Of a stretch of 64,000 bases of DNA, positions 1-8,267 are shown in pieces. The stretch is from Paenibacillus sophorae (GTDB lineage: Bacteria; Bacillota; Bacilli; Paenibacillales; Paenibacillaceae): assembly GCF_018966525.1 (NCBI RefSeq), contig NZ_CP076607.1, forward strand, positions 3,658,001 to 3,722,000, in the 5' to 3' direction. The notes below the pieces were generated by a model. That model was not told the origin of the DNA. It did no database searches and saw only the letters and a list, made by a program, of their open reading frames with translations. Numbering within the stretch: the first letter of the stretch is position 1; each line of letters starts with the position of its first letter. Position numbers and translations under genes: made by a program.

Positions 1-1001
1 TCGTTGACAGCATTCGCTAAAATTTCGTAGGACCGCAAACGGGCTTGATGATCGTAAATATGGGATGTTACGATGAATTCGTCCGCCTTCGTTTCTTCAA
101 ACAGAACGGGCAGCTTCTTAAGAATCGTGGTACGATCTCCGATAATGCCGAAATCCATTTGTTTACGAATTCGCGTTTTTTCTTGCTCATTCCACAAGGC
201 ATCCATGTTTTCAACCGGAGGATTGTATTCGCTGGTACGGCCGCGAATCAGATTCAACACTTGCTGCTCATCTGTAGTAGCCAGCCAGCTTGCTTCTTCG
301 GCCGAATCAGCCGCAATGACATTTAAGCCTATCATAACATAGGGCTTATCCAACATTCGCGAGGGAGTGAAGGCGCTGCGGTATAAATCCAAGGCCTGGA
401 GCAAATAATCCGGTGCGAAATGGCTGGCGAATGAGAAAGGCAGTCCGAGACGACCCGCCAATTGTGCGCTGAACCCGCTGGAGCCCAGCAGCCAGATGGG
501 AATATCCATTCCTTCTCCGGGAATAGCCCGTACTCCCGGTTCAATAGGTTCGTCTTCGGGATGGAAGTAAGAGCGCAGTTCGCGCAGAAGGTCCGGGAAA
601 TCATCCCCGTTGCTGCCCAGCGTCCTCCTGAGAGCGCGGGTGGTACGCATGTCGGAGCCTGAAGCTCTGCCTAATCCTAGATCTATCCGGCCCGGATACA
701 GAGATTCCAGTGTTCCGAACTGTTCGGCGATGACGAGCGGGGCATGATTGGGCAGCATGATGCCGCCTGAGCCGACCCGGATTTTCTTAGTTCCAGACGC
801 AATATGTCCGATCAAGATCGATGTTGCCGAGCTCCCGATTCCTGGCATATTATGGTGCTCAGCGAGCCAATATCGGTGATAACCGAGCTTTTCGGCGTGT
901 TGCGCGAGCTCCAGCGTACGTCGGAAAGAATCTTTGGGTGTGCTGCCCGACAAGATCGGGGCGAGATCCAAAACAGAGATTTTTGAATTGAATTCGTACA
1001 T
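1..1001 (-). CDS. LLM-class flavin-dependent oxidoreductase (luciferase-like), 3' end cut by window edge
   Basis: An uninterrupted reading frame of about 333 codons runs from ATG at 1001 off the window edge. The N-terminus (MYEFNSKISVLDLAPI) and the motifs RYWLAEHHN, VGSGGIMLPNHAPLVIAEQF and GRIDLGLGRASGSD are typical of the bacterial luciferase-like monooxygenase family, YceB-like group, usual length about 335-340 aa. Only the last few residues should be missing. Members use reduced flavin and oxygen on small organic substrates; the substrate here cannot be told. An AGGT-type ribosome binding site precedes the ATG. Upstream at 1216-1230 lies a TTGACT -35-like box on the minus strand overlapping a palindrome shared with the divergent operon, suggesting joint control. 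Confidence 0.9.
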   Translation of the reverse strand, partial: MYEFNSKISVLDLAPILSGSTPKDSFRRTLELAQHAEKLGYHRYWLAEHHNMPGIGSSATSILIGHIASGTKKIRVGSGGIMLPNHAPLVIAEQFGTLESLYPGRIDLGLGRASGSDMRTTRALRRTLGSNGDDFPDLLRELRSYFHPEDEPIEPGVRAIPGEGMDIPIWLLGSSGFSAQLAGRLGLPFSFASHFAPDYLLQALDLYRSAFTPSRMLDKPYVMIGLNVIAADSAEEASWLATTDEQQVLNLIRGRTSEYNPPVENMDALWNEQEKTRIRKQMDFGIIGDRTTILKKLPVLFEETKADEFIVTSHIYDHQARLRSYEILANAVN

Positions 1002-1215
1002 AATAACATCTACCTCCACATTAATTTTGATAATTTCCTTCATTTTAGGCGGCTGCATTCACATTGGCAGATTTTCTTGTTTAAGCGTTGTTCAAATCAT
1101 CAGCGGCCACCAACTTTCTGGATCGAATGGTCAAATATTTGGAAAAATATAATGAAGCATCTATGAAGCTTCATTATCCATCCAACCTTTCTTAATGTTA
1201 TCTTAAACTTTAATA

Positions 1216-1227
1216 GACTGTTTAGTC
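1216..1227. promoter_or_regulatory. GACT-N4-AGTC palindrome, operator candidate for the LLM oxidoreductase gene
   Basis: GACTGTTTAGTC is an inverted repeat. Read on the minus strand it overlaps a TTGACT -35-like hexamer facing the LLM gene. The surrounding ~20 bp is an inverted near-copy of 1420-1440. Binding of a TetR-type repressor is inference. Confidence 0.5.
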
Positions 1228-1290
1228 AAGAAAAACTTTGTTGCTTTTTTACATGTGGTCCAACAGGTTTAAGGGAACCGCGCCTTCAGA

Positions 1291-1308
1291 CAAGACTTGC
1301 AAGTCTTG
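1291..1308. promoter_or_regulatory. Perfect 18-bp palindrome in the divergent intergenic region
   Basis: CAAGACTTGCAAGTCTTG is a perfect palindrome with no spacer. It sits midway between the two divergent promoters. It resembles a dimeric regulator site and is unlike the GACT-N4-AGTC sites around it. Function not known. Confidence 0.4.
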
Positions 1309-1424
1309 CAAGTTTTGTGGGAATCCTCTATTGATTGTCCGACAGTGATATTAACATGAGCGCATTTACGACTGGAGGGATGGTTCAGCAGACGGGATGG
1401 ATTTTCAATGATCTAATTTTTTTC

Positions 1425-1453
1425 TTGACTAAATAGTCTGAAATGGGTATGAT
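1425..1453 (+). promoter_or_regulatory. Sigma-A promoter TTGACT-17-TATGAT with embedded operator
   Basis: TTGACT at 1425-1430 and TATGAT at 1448-1453 are 17 bp apart. The palindrome GACTAAATAGTC (1427-1438) covers the -35 and spacer, as expected for repression by a TetR-like dimer. A good ribosome binding site (AAAGGAGGTG, 1464-1473) follows, but it leads only into mini-ORFs such as ATG 1481 to stop 1501 (MGRSNR). These could be a leader peptide or the stump of a deleted regulator gene. Confidence 0.65.
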
Positions 1454-1620
1454 AGGGATCAGAAAGGAGGTGTTCAATGCATGGGCAGAAGCAATCGCTA
1501 ACCTAGGCTGTTAAATTAACCTCTGATCCGGGTTTTGGACGAATTATTAGATCGTTTGATCTAGAAATCAATCGTTCCAACTCCGGTTTCCAATTACAGA
1601 GTTACTATTTTGTTTTTTGA

Positions 1621-1654
1621 TTGACTATTCATGAATATTTTGGACTTATCAGTC
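1621..1654 (+). promoter_or_regulatory. Conserved promoter/operator block upstream of the NmrA-type gene
   Basis: TTGACT at 1621 is followed by a block ending in the palindrome GACTTATCAGTC (1643-1654). The stretch 1622-1646 matches 4661-4685 with only three differences, so the same control block precedes the SnoaL-like gene. A clear -10 is hard to choose. Confidence 0.5.
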
Positions 1655-1673
1655 TGAAAAAAGAGAGGGAGTA

Positions 1674-2540
1674 ATGGAAATGGTGAATAACGGTAAAATT
1701 TTAGTGACAGGCGGAAGAGGAAAAACGGGAAGCCGTATAGCTAAGCGGCTAACCGATCTGGGCTATGCCGTTCGTACGGCCGACCGCGGCACTTCCGCTT
1801 CAGAAAGCACCAATGAGCATGTGGCTTTTGATTGGTTCGATGAGACGACGTTTGAACCGGCTTTGAAAAACGTGGATAAGATCTACCTGGTGGGTCCCGT
1901 TGCAGTCATGGACCCGTCCAAGATGATGGTACCTTTTTTGGAGAAGGCTTTAAAGGAAGGGGTACGCCGGGTCGTGTTACTTAGCAGCGCTTCCGTGCCT
2001 GAAAATGGACCTGTGTTCGGCAAGGTGCATCAGGTAATACGTCAGCTTGTGCCGGAATGGGCGGTACTACGGCCTTCTTATTTTATGCAAAACTTCACTG
2101 AGGGTCATCATGGAGCGCAAATCAACAGTGACGGCGTGATGATTACGGCTACAGGATCGGGCCGGGTCGGATTCGTTGATGCCGACGATATTGCCGAGGT
2201 GGGCGTAAGAGCGCTGATTGATGAGCAGCCTCACAATACCGATCATATCATCACAGGTCCTGATTCGTTTAGTTATGCGGAGGCTGGAGAAATCATCGGC
2301 GCTGCTGCAGGACGAACCATCCAACATGTAAATATTAGCACGGAAGAGCTGGCGGCCGGGATGATGAAGTTCGGGATGGCCGAAGACTATGCTCATTTTC
2401 TCGCAGGGCTGGATGAAGCGATCAGGCTTCACGGTACTGAAGACCAGGTTACGGATACAGTTCAGCGTGTGACCGGACGACCGCCTAAATCTCTGAAAGA
2501 CTTTGCCATCGCGCACGCCTCACATTGGAAACAGAAATGA
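1674..2540 (+). CDS. NmrA-like NAD(P)-binding protein
   Basis: The 288-aa product has an N-terminal Rossmann motif GGRGKTG (residues 13-19) and the phrase LRPSYFMQNF about 115 residues in, both typical of NmrA/HSCARG-type atypical SDRs. These act as NAD(P)-dependent reductases or redox-sensing regulators and lack the YxxxK dyad of classical SDRs, which is not seen here. ATG 1674 follows a GAGGGAG ribosome binding site. It is the first gene of a tight set: the next gene overlaps or follows within 15 bp. Substrate unknown. Confidence 0.85.
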   Translation: MEMVNNGKILVTGGRGKTGSRIAKRLTDLGYAVRTADRGTSASESTNEHVAFDWFDETTFEPALKNVDKIYLVGPVAVMDPSKMMVPFLEKALKEGVRRVVLLSSASVPENGPVFGKVHQVIRQLVPEWAVLRPSYFMQNFTEGHHGAQINSDGVMITATGSGRVGFVDADDIAEVGVRALIDEQPHNTDHIITGPDSFSYAEAGEIIGAAAGRTIQHVNISTEELAAGMMKFGMAEDYAHFLAGLDEAIRLHGTEDQVTDTVQRVTGRPPKSLKDFAIAHASHWKQK

Positions 2541-2554
2541 AAGCGGGTGAAGCT

Positions 2555-3325
2555 ATGAACTCATTATTTAACTTGAGCGGGAAAACCGCTATTGTGACAG
2601 GCGCAGGCAGAGGTATCGGAAAAAGTATTGCTTTGGGATTAGCCGAATCGGGTGCAAATGTGGTTCTATCCAGTCGTACGCAGTCCGAATTAGAGGAGGT
2701 GGCGAATGAGATTCGCAAGATAGGAACGGAATCATTGGTGATCCCTTGCGATGTAACGAAGCCCGAGGATATCCAACAAGTAGTAGATGAGACGAAAAAT
2801 CGTTTCGGATCTATTGATATTCTGATTAACAATGCGGGAATGACGATTAAAACGCCAGCGGAAGAATACGAATTGGACAACTGGAACCGAATTATTGCGG
2901 TTAATCTCACCGGTGTTTTCTTATTCGCACAGTATGCGGGCAGGGAAATGATCAAGCAGAACCGTGGACGAATCATTAATATTTCATCAGTGGGGTCCAC
3001 AACTGCGCTCACAGGCTCTGTCGCCTACTGCGCCAGCAAAGGGGGAGTTAATATGCTGACAAAGGTTCTGGCGGTAGAGTGGGCAAAGTATGGGGTCAAT
3101 GTGAACGGGATTGCGCCTTCTTATATTGAAACCCCGCTTGTAAAAACCGTCTCGGATGCAAAAGAAGATTTTGCCGGAAAAGTGACGGAACGAACTCCCC
3201 TTGGCAGAATGGGCCATCCCAATGAGCTGGCTGGTGCCGCGGTATTTCTTGCATCCGATGCAGCTTCTTATATTACAGGCGAGACCATTTTTGTAGATGG
3301 AGGTTGGACGGCTCTCGGCTTGTAA
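2555..3325 (+). CDS. SDR family oxidoreductase
   Basis: Classical short-chain dehydrogenase of 256 aa. The cofactor loop TGAGRGIG covers about residues 15-22, followed by NNAG in the middle and the active-site YCASK about residue 160. The end, GETIFVDGGWTA, is typical of FabG/gluconate 5-dehydrogenase-like members. I start at ATG 2555 because GCGGGTGA lies just before it and the Rossmann motif then sits at the usual distance; ATG 2537 overlapping the previous stop is the alternative. Substrate not predictable; context suggests reduction or oxidation of an intermediate shared with the flanking NmrA and hydrolase genes. Confidence 0.88.
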   Translation: MNSLFNLSGKTAIVTGAGRGIGKSIALGLAESGANVVLSSRTQSELEEVANEIRKIGTESLVIPCDVTKPEDIQQVVDETKNRFGSIDILINNAGMTIKTPAEEYELDNWNRIIAVNLTGVFLFAQYAGREMIKQNRGRIINISSVGSTTALTGSVAYCASKGGVNMLTKVLAVEWAKYGVNVNGIAPSYIETPLVKTVSDAKEDFAGKVTERTPLGRMGHPNELAGAAVFLASDAASYITGETIFVDGGWTALGL

Positions 3326-3358
3326 GTACTTAAAAATAAAAATACGGAGGTTAAAAAA

Positions 3359-4618
3359 ATGACACAACGAGCAGTTTCACAAGGATGGATTCTGGATATC
3401 GCACTTGCACAAGGGGGATTTGACGCCCTGCATCCCGAAGCGAAGGCAACGTTAGAAGAATGCGGCCACAATCACAGAGACTTTGACAGAGTATTTGAAT
3501 TGGTTAAAAGCGGCGTCATGATCCCTAAAGCATGGTCGACCGTTGCGGCCCAAGCAGAAGCACGGGCGAAGCACTATGAAAGTGAGGGATTCCCGGCAAC
3601 CGCCAAAGACTTGTATCAGCGTGCTGCGGTGATGTGGGGTAGAGCGCAGTATTCTTTTTTTAACGATGATCCCAGAAAAACCGTATTTCGCCAACGTTGT
3701 AATGAGTCCGTCGAAGCGATTGGGCGTCTGAGCAATCAAACCATCCAGAGGGTTGAGCTGGATTTTGAAGGCAAAAAAATCTTCGGTCTGTTGTTTCTCC
3801 CTGAAGGAAATGTATCGAATGCTCCTGCCGTCATTCTAGGTCCGGGCATGGACATGATCAAAGAGGATTATATACAGATTGCCCAACGCTACTATACGTC
3901 ACGGGGCATGGTCGCCTTGTCCATTGAAGGGCCTGGTCAAGGAGAATCCGGGTCATCCGGACTCAAGGTCACCTTAACCAACTACCAGCGCGCCATCAGC
4001 CGGTATATTGACTTTCTTGAGGAGCTTCCGCAGGTCGACAAGAATCGGATAGGTCTGTTTGGAGTCAGTATGGGCGCGATCTGGGGATTACGGGGAGCTG
4101 CCCACGACAATCGCCTGAAATCTTTAGCCACCTTTATGACAGGCCCCGGTGAACTGGAAAAGTCTTTCAGCAAAGCCCAACCAAGCTTCAAGGCCAATAT
4201 GATGTATATGTCCGGCTACACGGATGAAGAGAAGTTTGATAAAGAAATGGCGGCGAATTACAGCATTTGGCATCTCGTTTCGAACATCACTTGTCCGGTT
4301 CTGATCGGCAACGGTGAATTTGACGAGCTTATCCCTGTTGAAGATGCCCTTGCTCTATACGAGCTCATCAAGGCTCCTAAGGAGCTGCGGATCTATGAGA
4401 ATGAATTCCATCCCCTTGGCGGTGTTGCAGCGGAGATCTTCCGTTACGGTTCGGAATGGACGCAGCGGGCGCTGAATGGCGATTTTGCCCAAAGACCCGA
4501 TAAACGCTATTATGTGCATACGGATGGGCGTGTCATCGAAGGATCGGCAAATCCGGCATGGTGGCTTGGCGCCCAACCTCCCGAGATCCTTGCGCGGAAA
4601 CAATCGTCGGAGTCGTAA
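3359..4618 (+). CDS. Alpha/beta hydrolase with helical N-terminal cap (FrsA / dihydroxypseudooxynicotine hydrolase-like)
   Basis: The 419-aa protein has an N-terminal helical region of about 130 residues and a C-terminal alpha/beta hydrolase fold. The nucleophile elbow is GVSMG with Ser237. A downstream GEFDELIP supplies the likely acidic residue and EFHPLGG the likely histidine. This layout matches the DUF1100/FrsA and 2,6-dihydroxypseudooxynicotine hydrolase group, which cleave C-C or ester bonds. AAATACGGAGG precedes ATG 3359, 33 bp after the SDR stop, so it is probably co-transcribed. The actual substrate is unknown. Confidence 0.85.
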   Translation: MTQRAVSQGWILDIALAQGGFDALHPEAKATLEECGHNHRDFDRVFELVKSGVMIPKAWSTVAAQAEARAKHYESEGFPATAKDLYQRAAVMWGRAQYSFFNDDPRKTVFRQRCNESVEAIGRLSNQTIQRVELDFEGKKIFGLLFLPEGNVSNAPAVILGPGMDMIKEDYIQIAQRYYTSRGMVALSIEGPGQGESGSSGLKVTLTNYQRAISRYIDFLEELPQVDKNRIGLFGVSMGAIWGLRGAAHDNRLKSLATFMTGPGELEKSFSKAQPSFKANMMYMSGYTDEEKFDKEMAANYSIWHLVSNITCPVLIGNGEFDELIPVEDALALYELIKAPKELRIYENEFHPLGGVAAEIFRYGSEWTQRALNGDFAQRPDKRYYVHTDGRVIEGSANPAWWLGAQPPEILARKQSSES

Positions 4619-4655
4619 GCCGAGTCATTCCGGCAGCAGATTCGATATTTTAATT

Positions 4656-4693
4656 TTGACTGACTGCTCATGAACATTTTGGACTAGTTTGTC
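4656..4693 (+). promoter_or_regulatory. Second copy of the GACT-type promoter/operator block
   Basis: TTGACT at 4656 is followed by a block matching 1622-1646, then GACTAGTTTGTC (4682-4693), a degenerate form of the same palindrome. It lies about 90 bp upstream of the SnoaL-like gene, indicating that gene belongs to the same regulon but has its own promoter. Confidence 0.5.
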
Positions 4694-4785
4694 TGGAAAG
4701 ATAGCGACTATGTGACCTGAAAAGTATTTTTCGAGAATGATTCCGTTTTATTCAATAGCTGACAAAATGATAAGGAGTGGTAAAT

Positions 4786-5253
4786 ATGACGTTCAATCCG
4801 GCAGATAATGAAAAGGTACAGGAAGCTTCACGGGAGATCTTCCATAAGTTTTGCAAGTCTTTTTTGGACAAAGACATGAATCAATTTATTGAGCTGTTTG
4901 ATGACAATGCGCTGTTCGAGTTTCCTTACGCTCCTAAAGGCTTTACTCAAAAACTTGAAGGGAAGGCTGCCATTTATGAGTATGTTAAAGACTTCCCTCA
5001 GAAGTTTGATATCACACGGTTCAGTGAACCAACCTTTCACTTCGCGATGAACCCCAATATCATGATAGTCGAATTCGGAATTGAGGAAGCGCAACTCCTG
5101 ACCACCGGCAAGCCTTATCTTCAGAAATATATTTCCGTGATCGAAACCAGAGACAATAAAATCGTACACTACAAAGATTATTGGAATCCGGTTGTGGCGC
5201 TTGTAGCGCTTTTGGATGAAGCTTCATTGCAGAAACTATTAAACGAGCAGTAA
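4786..5253 (+). CDS. SnoaL-like / NTF2-fold protein
   Basis: 155 aa with the cone-shaped NTF2/SnoaL pattern: an N-terminal helix (EIFHKFCKSFLDKDMNQFIELF), then DDNALFEFPYAP, GKAAIYEYVKDFP and a C-terminal sheet ending in VHYKDYWNPV. Members act as small isomerases, cyclases or dehydratases, or bind small ligands. ATG 4786 is preferred over an upstream GTG because AAGGAG sits 8 bp before it. Carries its own copy of the operator block. Exact role unknown. Confidence 0.8.
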   Translation: MTFNPADNEKVQEASREIFHKFCKSFLDKDMNQFIELFDDNALFEFPYAPKGFTQKLEGKAAIYEYVKDFPQKFDITRFSEPTFHFAMNPNIMIVEFGIEEAQLLTTGKPYLQKYISVIETRDNKIVHYKDYWNPVVALVALLDEASLQKLLNEQ

Positions 5254-5272
5254 GAAGTTGAAATGGTGGGAG

Positions 5273-5321
5273 GTGGGGATTAGAGTCGATCGATTATTGA
5301 TCCAATCCCCACTGATTTTTT
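5273..5321 (+). terminator. Rho-independent terminator after the SnoaL-like gene
   Basis: GTGGGGATT (5273-5281) pairs with AATCCCCAC (5304-5312) and is followed by a T-rich run. Confidence 0.75.
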
Positions 5322-5378
5322 GGAATCATACACTATGATGACTTAATTGGACTAAAAAGGGCTTGCTGTTTTGAGAAA

Positions 5379-5610
5379 ATAAAGTATTAGACGACTGCGG
5401 CTATCCGAAGTTGCGGGCATTAATATGGACGATCTGGACATGACAAAAGCATCCGTACGCATAATCCGCAAAGGCGGCGGCGAAAAGGAAAAAGCCGCCG
5501 GCTCACAGGCCGATCCATAGAATAGCTGATTAAAAAATATGCGGCAGCCTACAGTAAACCGCCACTGATCTTGTACGTTTTGAGACACAATTTTGCGACC
5601 CGGTAACACC
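5379..5610 (+). pseudogene. Decayed tyrosine recombinase (XerC/D-type integrase) remnant
   Basis: In one frame 5398-5496 reads RLSEVAGINMDDLDM then TKASVRIIRKGGGEKE, the classic box around the first catalytic Arg of tyrosine recombinases. After a frame change, 5575-5610 reads LYVLRHNFATR then stop, matching the HxLRHxFAT box. The intervening part and both ends are missing. A 15-bp stretch at its left edge (AAATAAAGTATTAGA, 5379-5393) recurs at about 7015-7029. Confidence 0.7.
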
Positions 5611-5956
5611 AGGAAATTAACGATGTGCCCAGACTCAGAAATCAGCTCGGGCATTCGTCGATCCAAACAACGACGATGATATACACACATTTTTTCATTT
5701 AACACCTTCTTGCATATCAATGCCTTCAAAATAAAAATATTACAAAATTTAACTTTTTAAAGTGATTTTTCTCCTAATCTTTCTCTTATTTATAATAAAT
5801 TTCACATTCCGTACTCCTACGACTCTGAAAAGGGACTGCGTTACAGCGTTGACTCCAAGCAAGGTGGGAGAAATACGGCTGCAACCCTAAGAATACATAG
5901 TCTTTTTTCTGGTAAAATAGAATTCAAACTATAAGACAGGTAGAAGGAGTGCGGCA

Positions 5957-6766
5957 ATGATTTATTTGAGAAGCTTTAAGCTTTCTGATTATACGGATCG
6001 AAATTCCAACATATACCCTGATTATGTATTTAAGCACGTGGCTGGAGAGGTGCTTTTGTTTGATCGAATTACTGTGTTGTATGGCAATAACGGTAGCGGA
6101 AAATCCACTTTACTCAATGTAATTTCCAACAAGCTAGGAATCTCGGGGGCTGAAAGAATGACAAGCTATGGGCATAGTATTTATGCTCAGCGATTCCTTG
6201 ATTTGAGTAGCTATCAGCTTGGGCATGATGAGCAAGAGCATGAAATCAGGCAACTTCCAGAAGGAAGCCGATATATGAAATCAGAGGATATTTTATATGA
6301 GATCAAGAAGATACAGCAATCTTCCGTGCTGCGTGAGGGAATAATGTATGAGCAGATTAACAAAGGGATGAGCAAGGCTCAGGCGGCACAATATAAAGCT
6401 ACGTATGCGTTTAAGAAGAAGCTGGAGAACATTCAATTTTCACAAGAAAAATACTCTAATGGAGAAACGTCCATGCAGTTTTTTGAGGAATATCTGCTAC
6501 CTGGGCAATTGTATTTATTGGACGAGCCGGAAACGTCACTTTCTCCTGCCAATCAAATAAGAATGGCAGAACAAATAAATGAGCTGGCACGATATTTTGA
6601 TAGTCAATTTATTATTGCCACTCATTCTCCCTTTGTTTTAGGCACGTTACATGCAAAAATTTATAATCTGGATGCCAAGCCTCTTCAAACAGCAGAATGG
6701 TTTGAACTAGACAATGTACAATTTTTTTATCGATTTTTCAATAAGCATAAGCAATTGTTTGAATGA
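5957..6766 (+). CDS. Stand-alone AAA/ABC-type ATPase
   Basis: 269 aa with a full nucleotide-binding set: Walker A GNNGSGKST (43-51), an ABC-signature-like YSNGETS (166-172), Walker B LYLLDEPE (about 185-192) and an H-loop ATHSPF near 223. No membrane segments. It belongs to the AAA_21/OLD-like predicted ATPases, some of which are parts of defence or repair systems. AAGGAG precedes ATG 5957. No partner nuclease or toxin is recognisable next door; it is bracketed by integrase debris and a GC-rich foreign stretch, so horizontal origin is likely. Confidence 0.85.
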   Translation: MIYLRSFKLSDYTDRNSNIYPDYVFKHVAGEVLLFDRITVLYGNNGSGKSTLLNVISNKLGISGAERMTSYGHSIYAQRFLDLSSYQLGHDEQEHEIRQLPEGSRYMKSEDILYEIKKIQQSSVLREGIMYEQINKGMSKAQAAQYKATYAFKKKLENIQFSQEKYSNGETSMQFFEEYLLPGQLYLLDEPETSLSPANQIRMAEQINELARYFDSQFIIATHSPFVLGTLHAKIYNLDAKPLQTAEWFELDNVQFFYRFFNKHKQLFE

Positions 6767-7107
6767 GAGTAGGACAGACACAGATTGTAGCTTTTCACCT
6801 GAGCCGGGGTGGGCACAACGGCAAGCGGGCGCCGGCGAGGGTGAATCAGGAGAGTTCTGTGAGGCGGGTGGCGTTGCCGCCGCAGGAGGACGGGGCAAAG
6901 ATTCGTCGGAGTTGTCAACGTAGGACCGCCCGGGTGAACCGGCGGATTTCCGGATCATCTGCAAGCCAATACGCCGTGTGATGATCTCGTGGCCAGTTGT
7001 AGCTGTCAAATGAAATAAAGTATTAGAATTGTGGGCTTTCCGAATAGCCATCGATTTCCCAAAAGATTTCGAATTGAATAATTTTTGTGGCCAGAAATGG
7101 ATATGTA
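6767..7107. other. Non-coding GC-rich stretch, no recognisable gene
   Basis: About 6780-6960 is conspicuously GC-rich compared with the AT-rich surroundings and carries overlapping open frames without domain signals. I see no conserved gene in it. It ends in a second copy of AAATAAAGTATTAGA followed by TGTGGGCTTTCCGAA, resembling the left edge of the integrase remnant at 5379. Confidence 0.4.
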
Positions 7108-7163
7108 TCGGCAATGGGATCAAGTTCTTGTCCTACAAGGGACTATGTTCTTGTCCTCCTGTA
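7108..7163. repeat. Truncated copy of the dispersed TTCTTGTCC hairpin repeat
   Basis: It reads CGGCAATGGGATCAAG, TTCTTGTCC, then GGGACTATG, TTCTTGTCC. It lacks the central palindrome present in the copies at 36.2, 42.1 and 63.6 kb. Confidence 0.65.
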
Positions 7164-7292
7164 CAGTGACACCAAGATTACCCTTTTGCGAGGAAATCGA
7201 CACAAAGATTATCAATAAAAAGAAATGTTACTACTCAAAAGATTAATTATTATTGTTCTCCACAACAAAAAGGGGGGAACTTTGTGTCACTG
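7164..7292. repeat. Short element with inverted ends (MITE-like)
   Basis: CAGTGACACCAAGATT at 7164-7179 is inverted at 7278-7292 (AACTTTGTGTCACTG), with a further GACACAAAGATT at 7200-7211. The ~129-bp unit holds no gene and looks like a non-autonomous IS derivative. Confidence 0.45.
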
Positions 7293-7500
7293 TTCAAAAC
7301 AAATATTACAAATATCAAAATGAAACAATCAAAACGACAAATATATACACAAAACCCGTATTTCTTTTAATGTAGAATTACTCTATGTTTCACCCTTCAT
7401 TAAAGAATTATTATATATTGTGTCATAACTTATTTTTCTAGTTTATGCTTTATGCTATAAACCATTATCCTAACAGTCTATTATGAGATCTTTATAATGT

Positions 7501-7586
7501 ACCGATGTGGCGGAATGGCAGACGCGGCGGACTCAAAATCCGCTTCCGGTGACGGAGTGGGGGTTCAAGTCCCTTCACCAGCACCA
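7501..7586 (+). tRNA. tRNA-Leu (anticodon CAA), probably decayed
   Basis: 86 nt ending in an encoded CCA. The anticodon stem GCGGA/TCCGC encloses CTCAAAA, giving anticodon CAA. There is a long class II variable arm (CCG GTGA CGG) and a T arm GGGGG-TTCAAGT-CCCTT. The acceptor stem ACCGATG/CACCAGC has three A-C mismatches (1-72, 3-70, 5-68), unusual for a working tRNA and pointing to a pseudo-tRNA or poorly functional extra copy. Discriminator base A73 is kept. Confidence 0.8.
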
Positions 7587-7606
7587 TACTTAATTAGCCA
7601 ATATCT

Positions 7607-7641
7607 CATTTGAGAATATAATTCTCAGATGGGCTTTTTTG
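7607..7641 (+). terminator. Rho-independent terminator after tRNA-Leu
   Basis: CATTTGAGAAT (7607-7617) pairs with ATTCTCAGATG (7621-7631), followed by GGCTTTTTTG. Confidence 0.8.
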
Positions 7642-7649
7642 TTTAATAT

Positions 7650-8022
7650 TTAGTATTCCGTCCATCGTCTGCGCGAGACAGCTTGTCTGCTTATTCCTAA
7701 AATTCGAGCAATTTCTCTGTCCGTTTTATCCTGGTAATACTTATAGTACATAACCCTCAGTTCTTTTGAGCTAAGATGCAAGAGATCGGAGATTTGAGAA
7801 AGAACGGGAATGTTCTGAGATTGCGACATGTCGTAGTGACGAACTAGAAAGTTAATATTGATCTAGAAGGTGACAGCATCCAAAAGGACAACATAAGCTG
7901 AATAACGCCTCAGTTTCTCAAAATAGTCCTTTTGAGCGTGCTGGAGACATGACTTAACGTAACTGCTGAAGGCTTTTTCAACTGATTCATTAGCGCCAAC
8001 TTCCAATCCCATAAGTTTCGTC
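7650..8022 (-). pseudogene. Decayed sigma-70-like helix-turn-helix protein
   Basis: Starting near 8006 the minus strand reads MGLEVGANESVEKAF and continues to an in-frame TAG after LLDAVTF. In the same frame it resumes, then from ATG 7829 encodes 59 aa including SSKELRVMYYKYYQDKT and DREIARILGISRQAVSRRR. That is a sigma region 4-type helix-turn-helix, as in small sigma-like regulators of about 130 aa. The N-terminus and one codon are broken. The 59-aa C-terminal part could in principle still be made, but no ribosome binding site is evident. Confidence 0.6.
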
Positions 8023-8118
8023 GTTCCAACATGTTATGAATGAACTTCATGCCAGAATATTTACAATAATAACGAGATTTATTGAAGTACACGTTTACAA
8101 AATAAAACAAAGAAACAA

Positions 8119-8156
8119 AATCGGGCATTGTCCTCAACAGAGGATAGCGCCCGATT
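8119..8156 (-). terminator. Terminator of the epoxide hydrolase gene
   Basis: AATCGGGC (8119-8126) pairs with GCCCGATT (8149-8156), with an inner GTCCTC/GAGGAT stem. On the minus strand it runs into TTTTGTTTCTTTGTTTT. Confidence 0.65.
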
Positions 8157-8267
8157 TAAGATCTAAAATATTTATTTATGCTGAGTATTCTACGAAGCGC
8201 GCGAGTAATATTAAACTTCCATTCCTAAGACATTATGCATGGTAGTAACAATTTGTGTTTAGATTAT

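Noticed and set aside
2067..3012. Minus-strand frames of 149 and 175 codons
   Set aside because: Antisense to the NmrA-like and SDR genes; no conserved motifs.
5352..5729. 125-codon minus-strand frame after the SnoaL-like gene
   Set aside because: Antisense to the tyrosine recombinase remnant, which has clear motifs on the plus strand.
6707..7123. 138-codon minus-strand frame over the GC-rich stretch
   Set aside because: Pro/Arg/Ser-rich without domain signal and overlapping the end of the ATPase gene; treated as non-coding.
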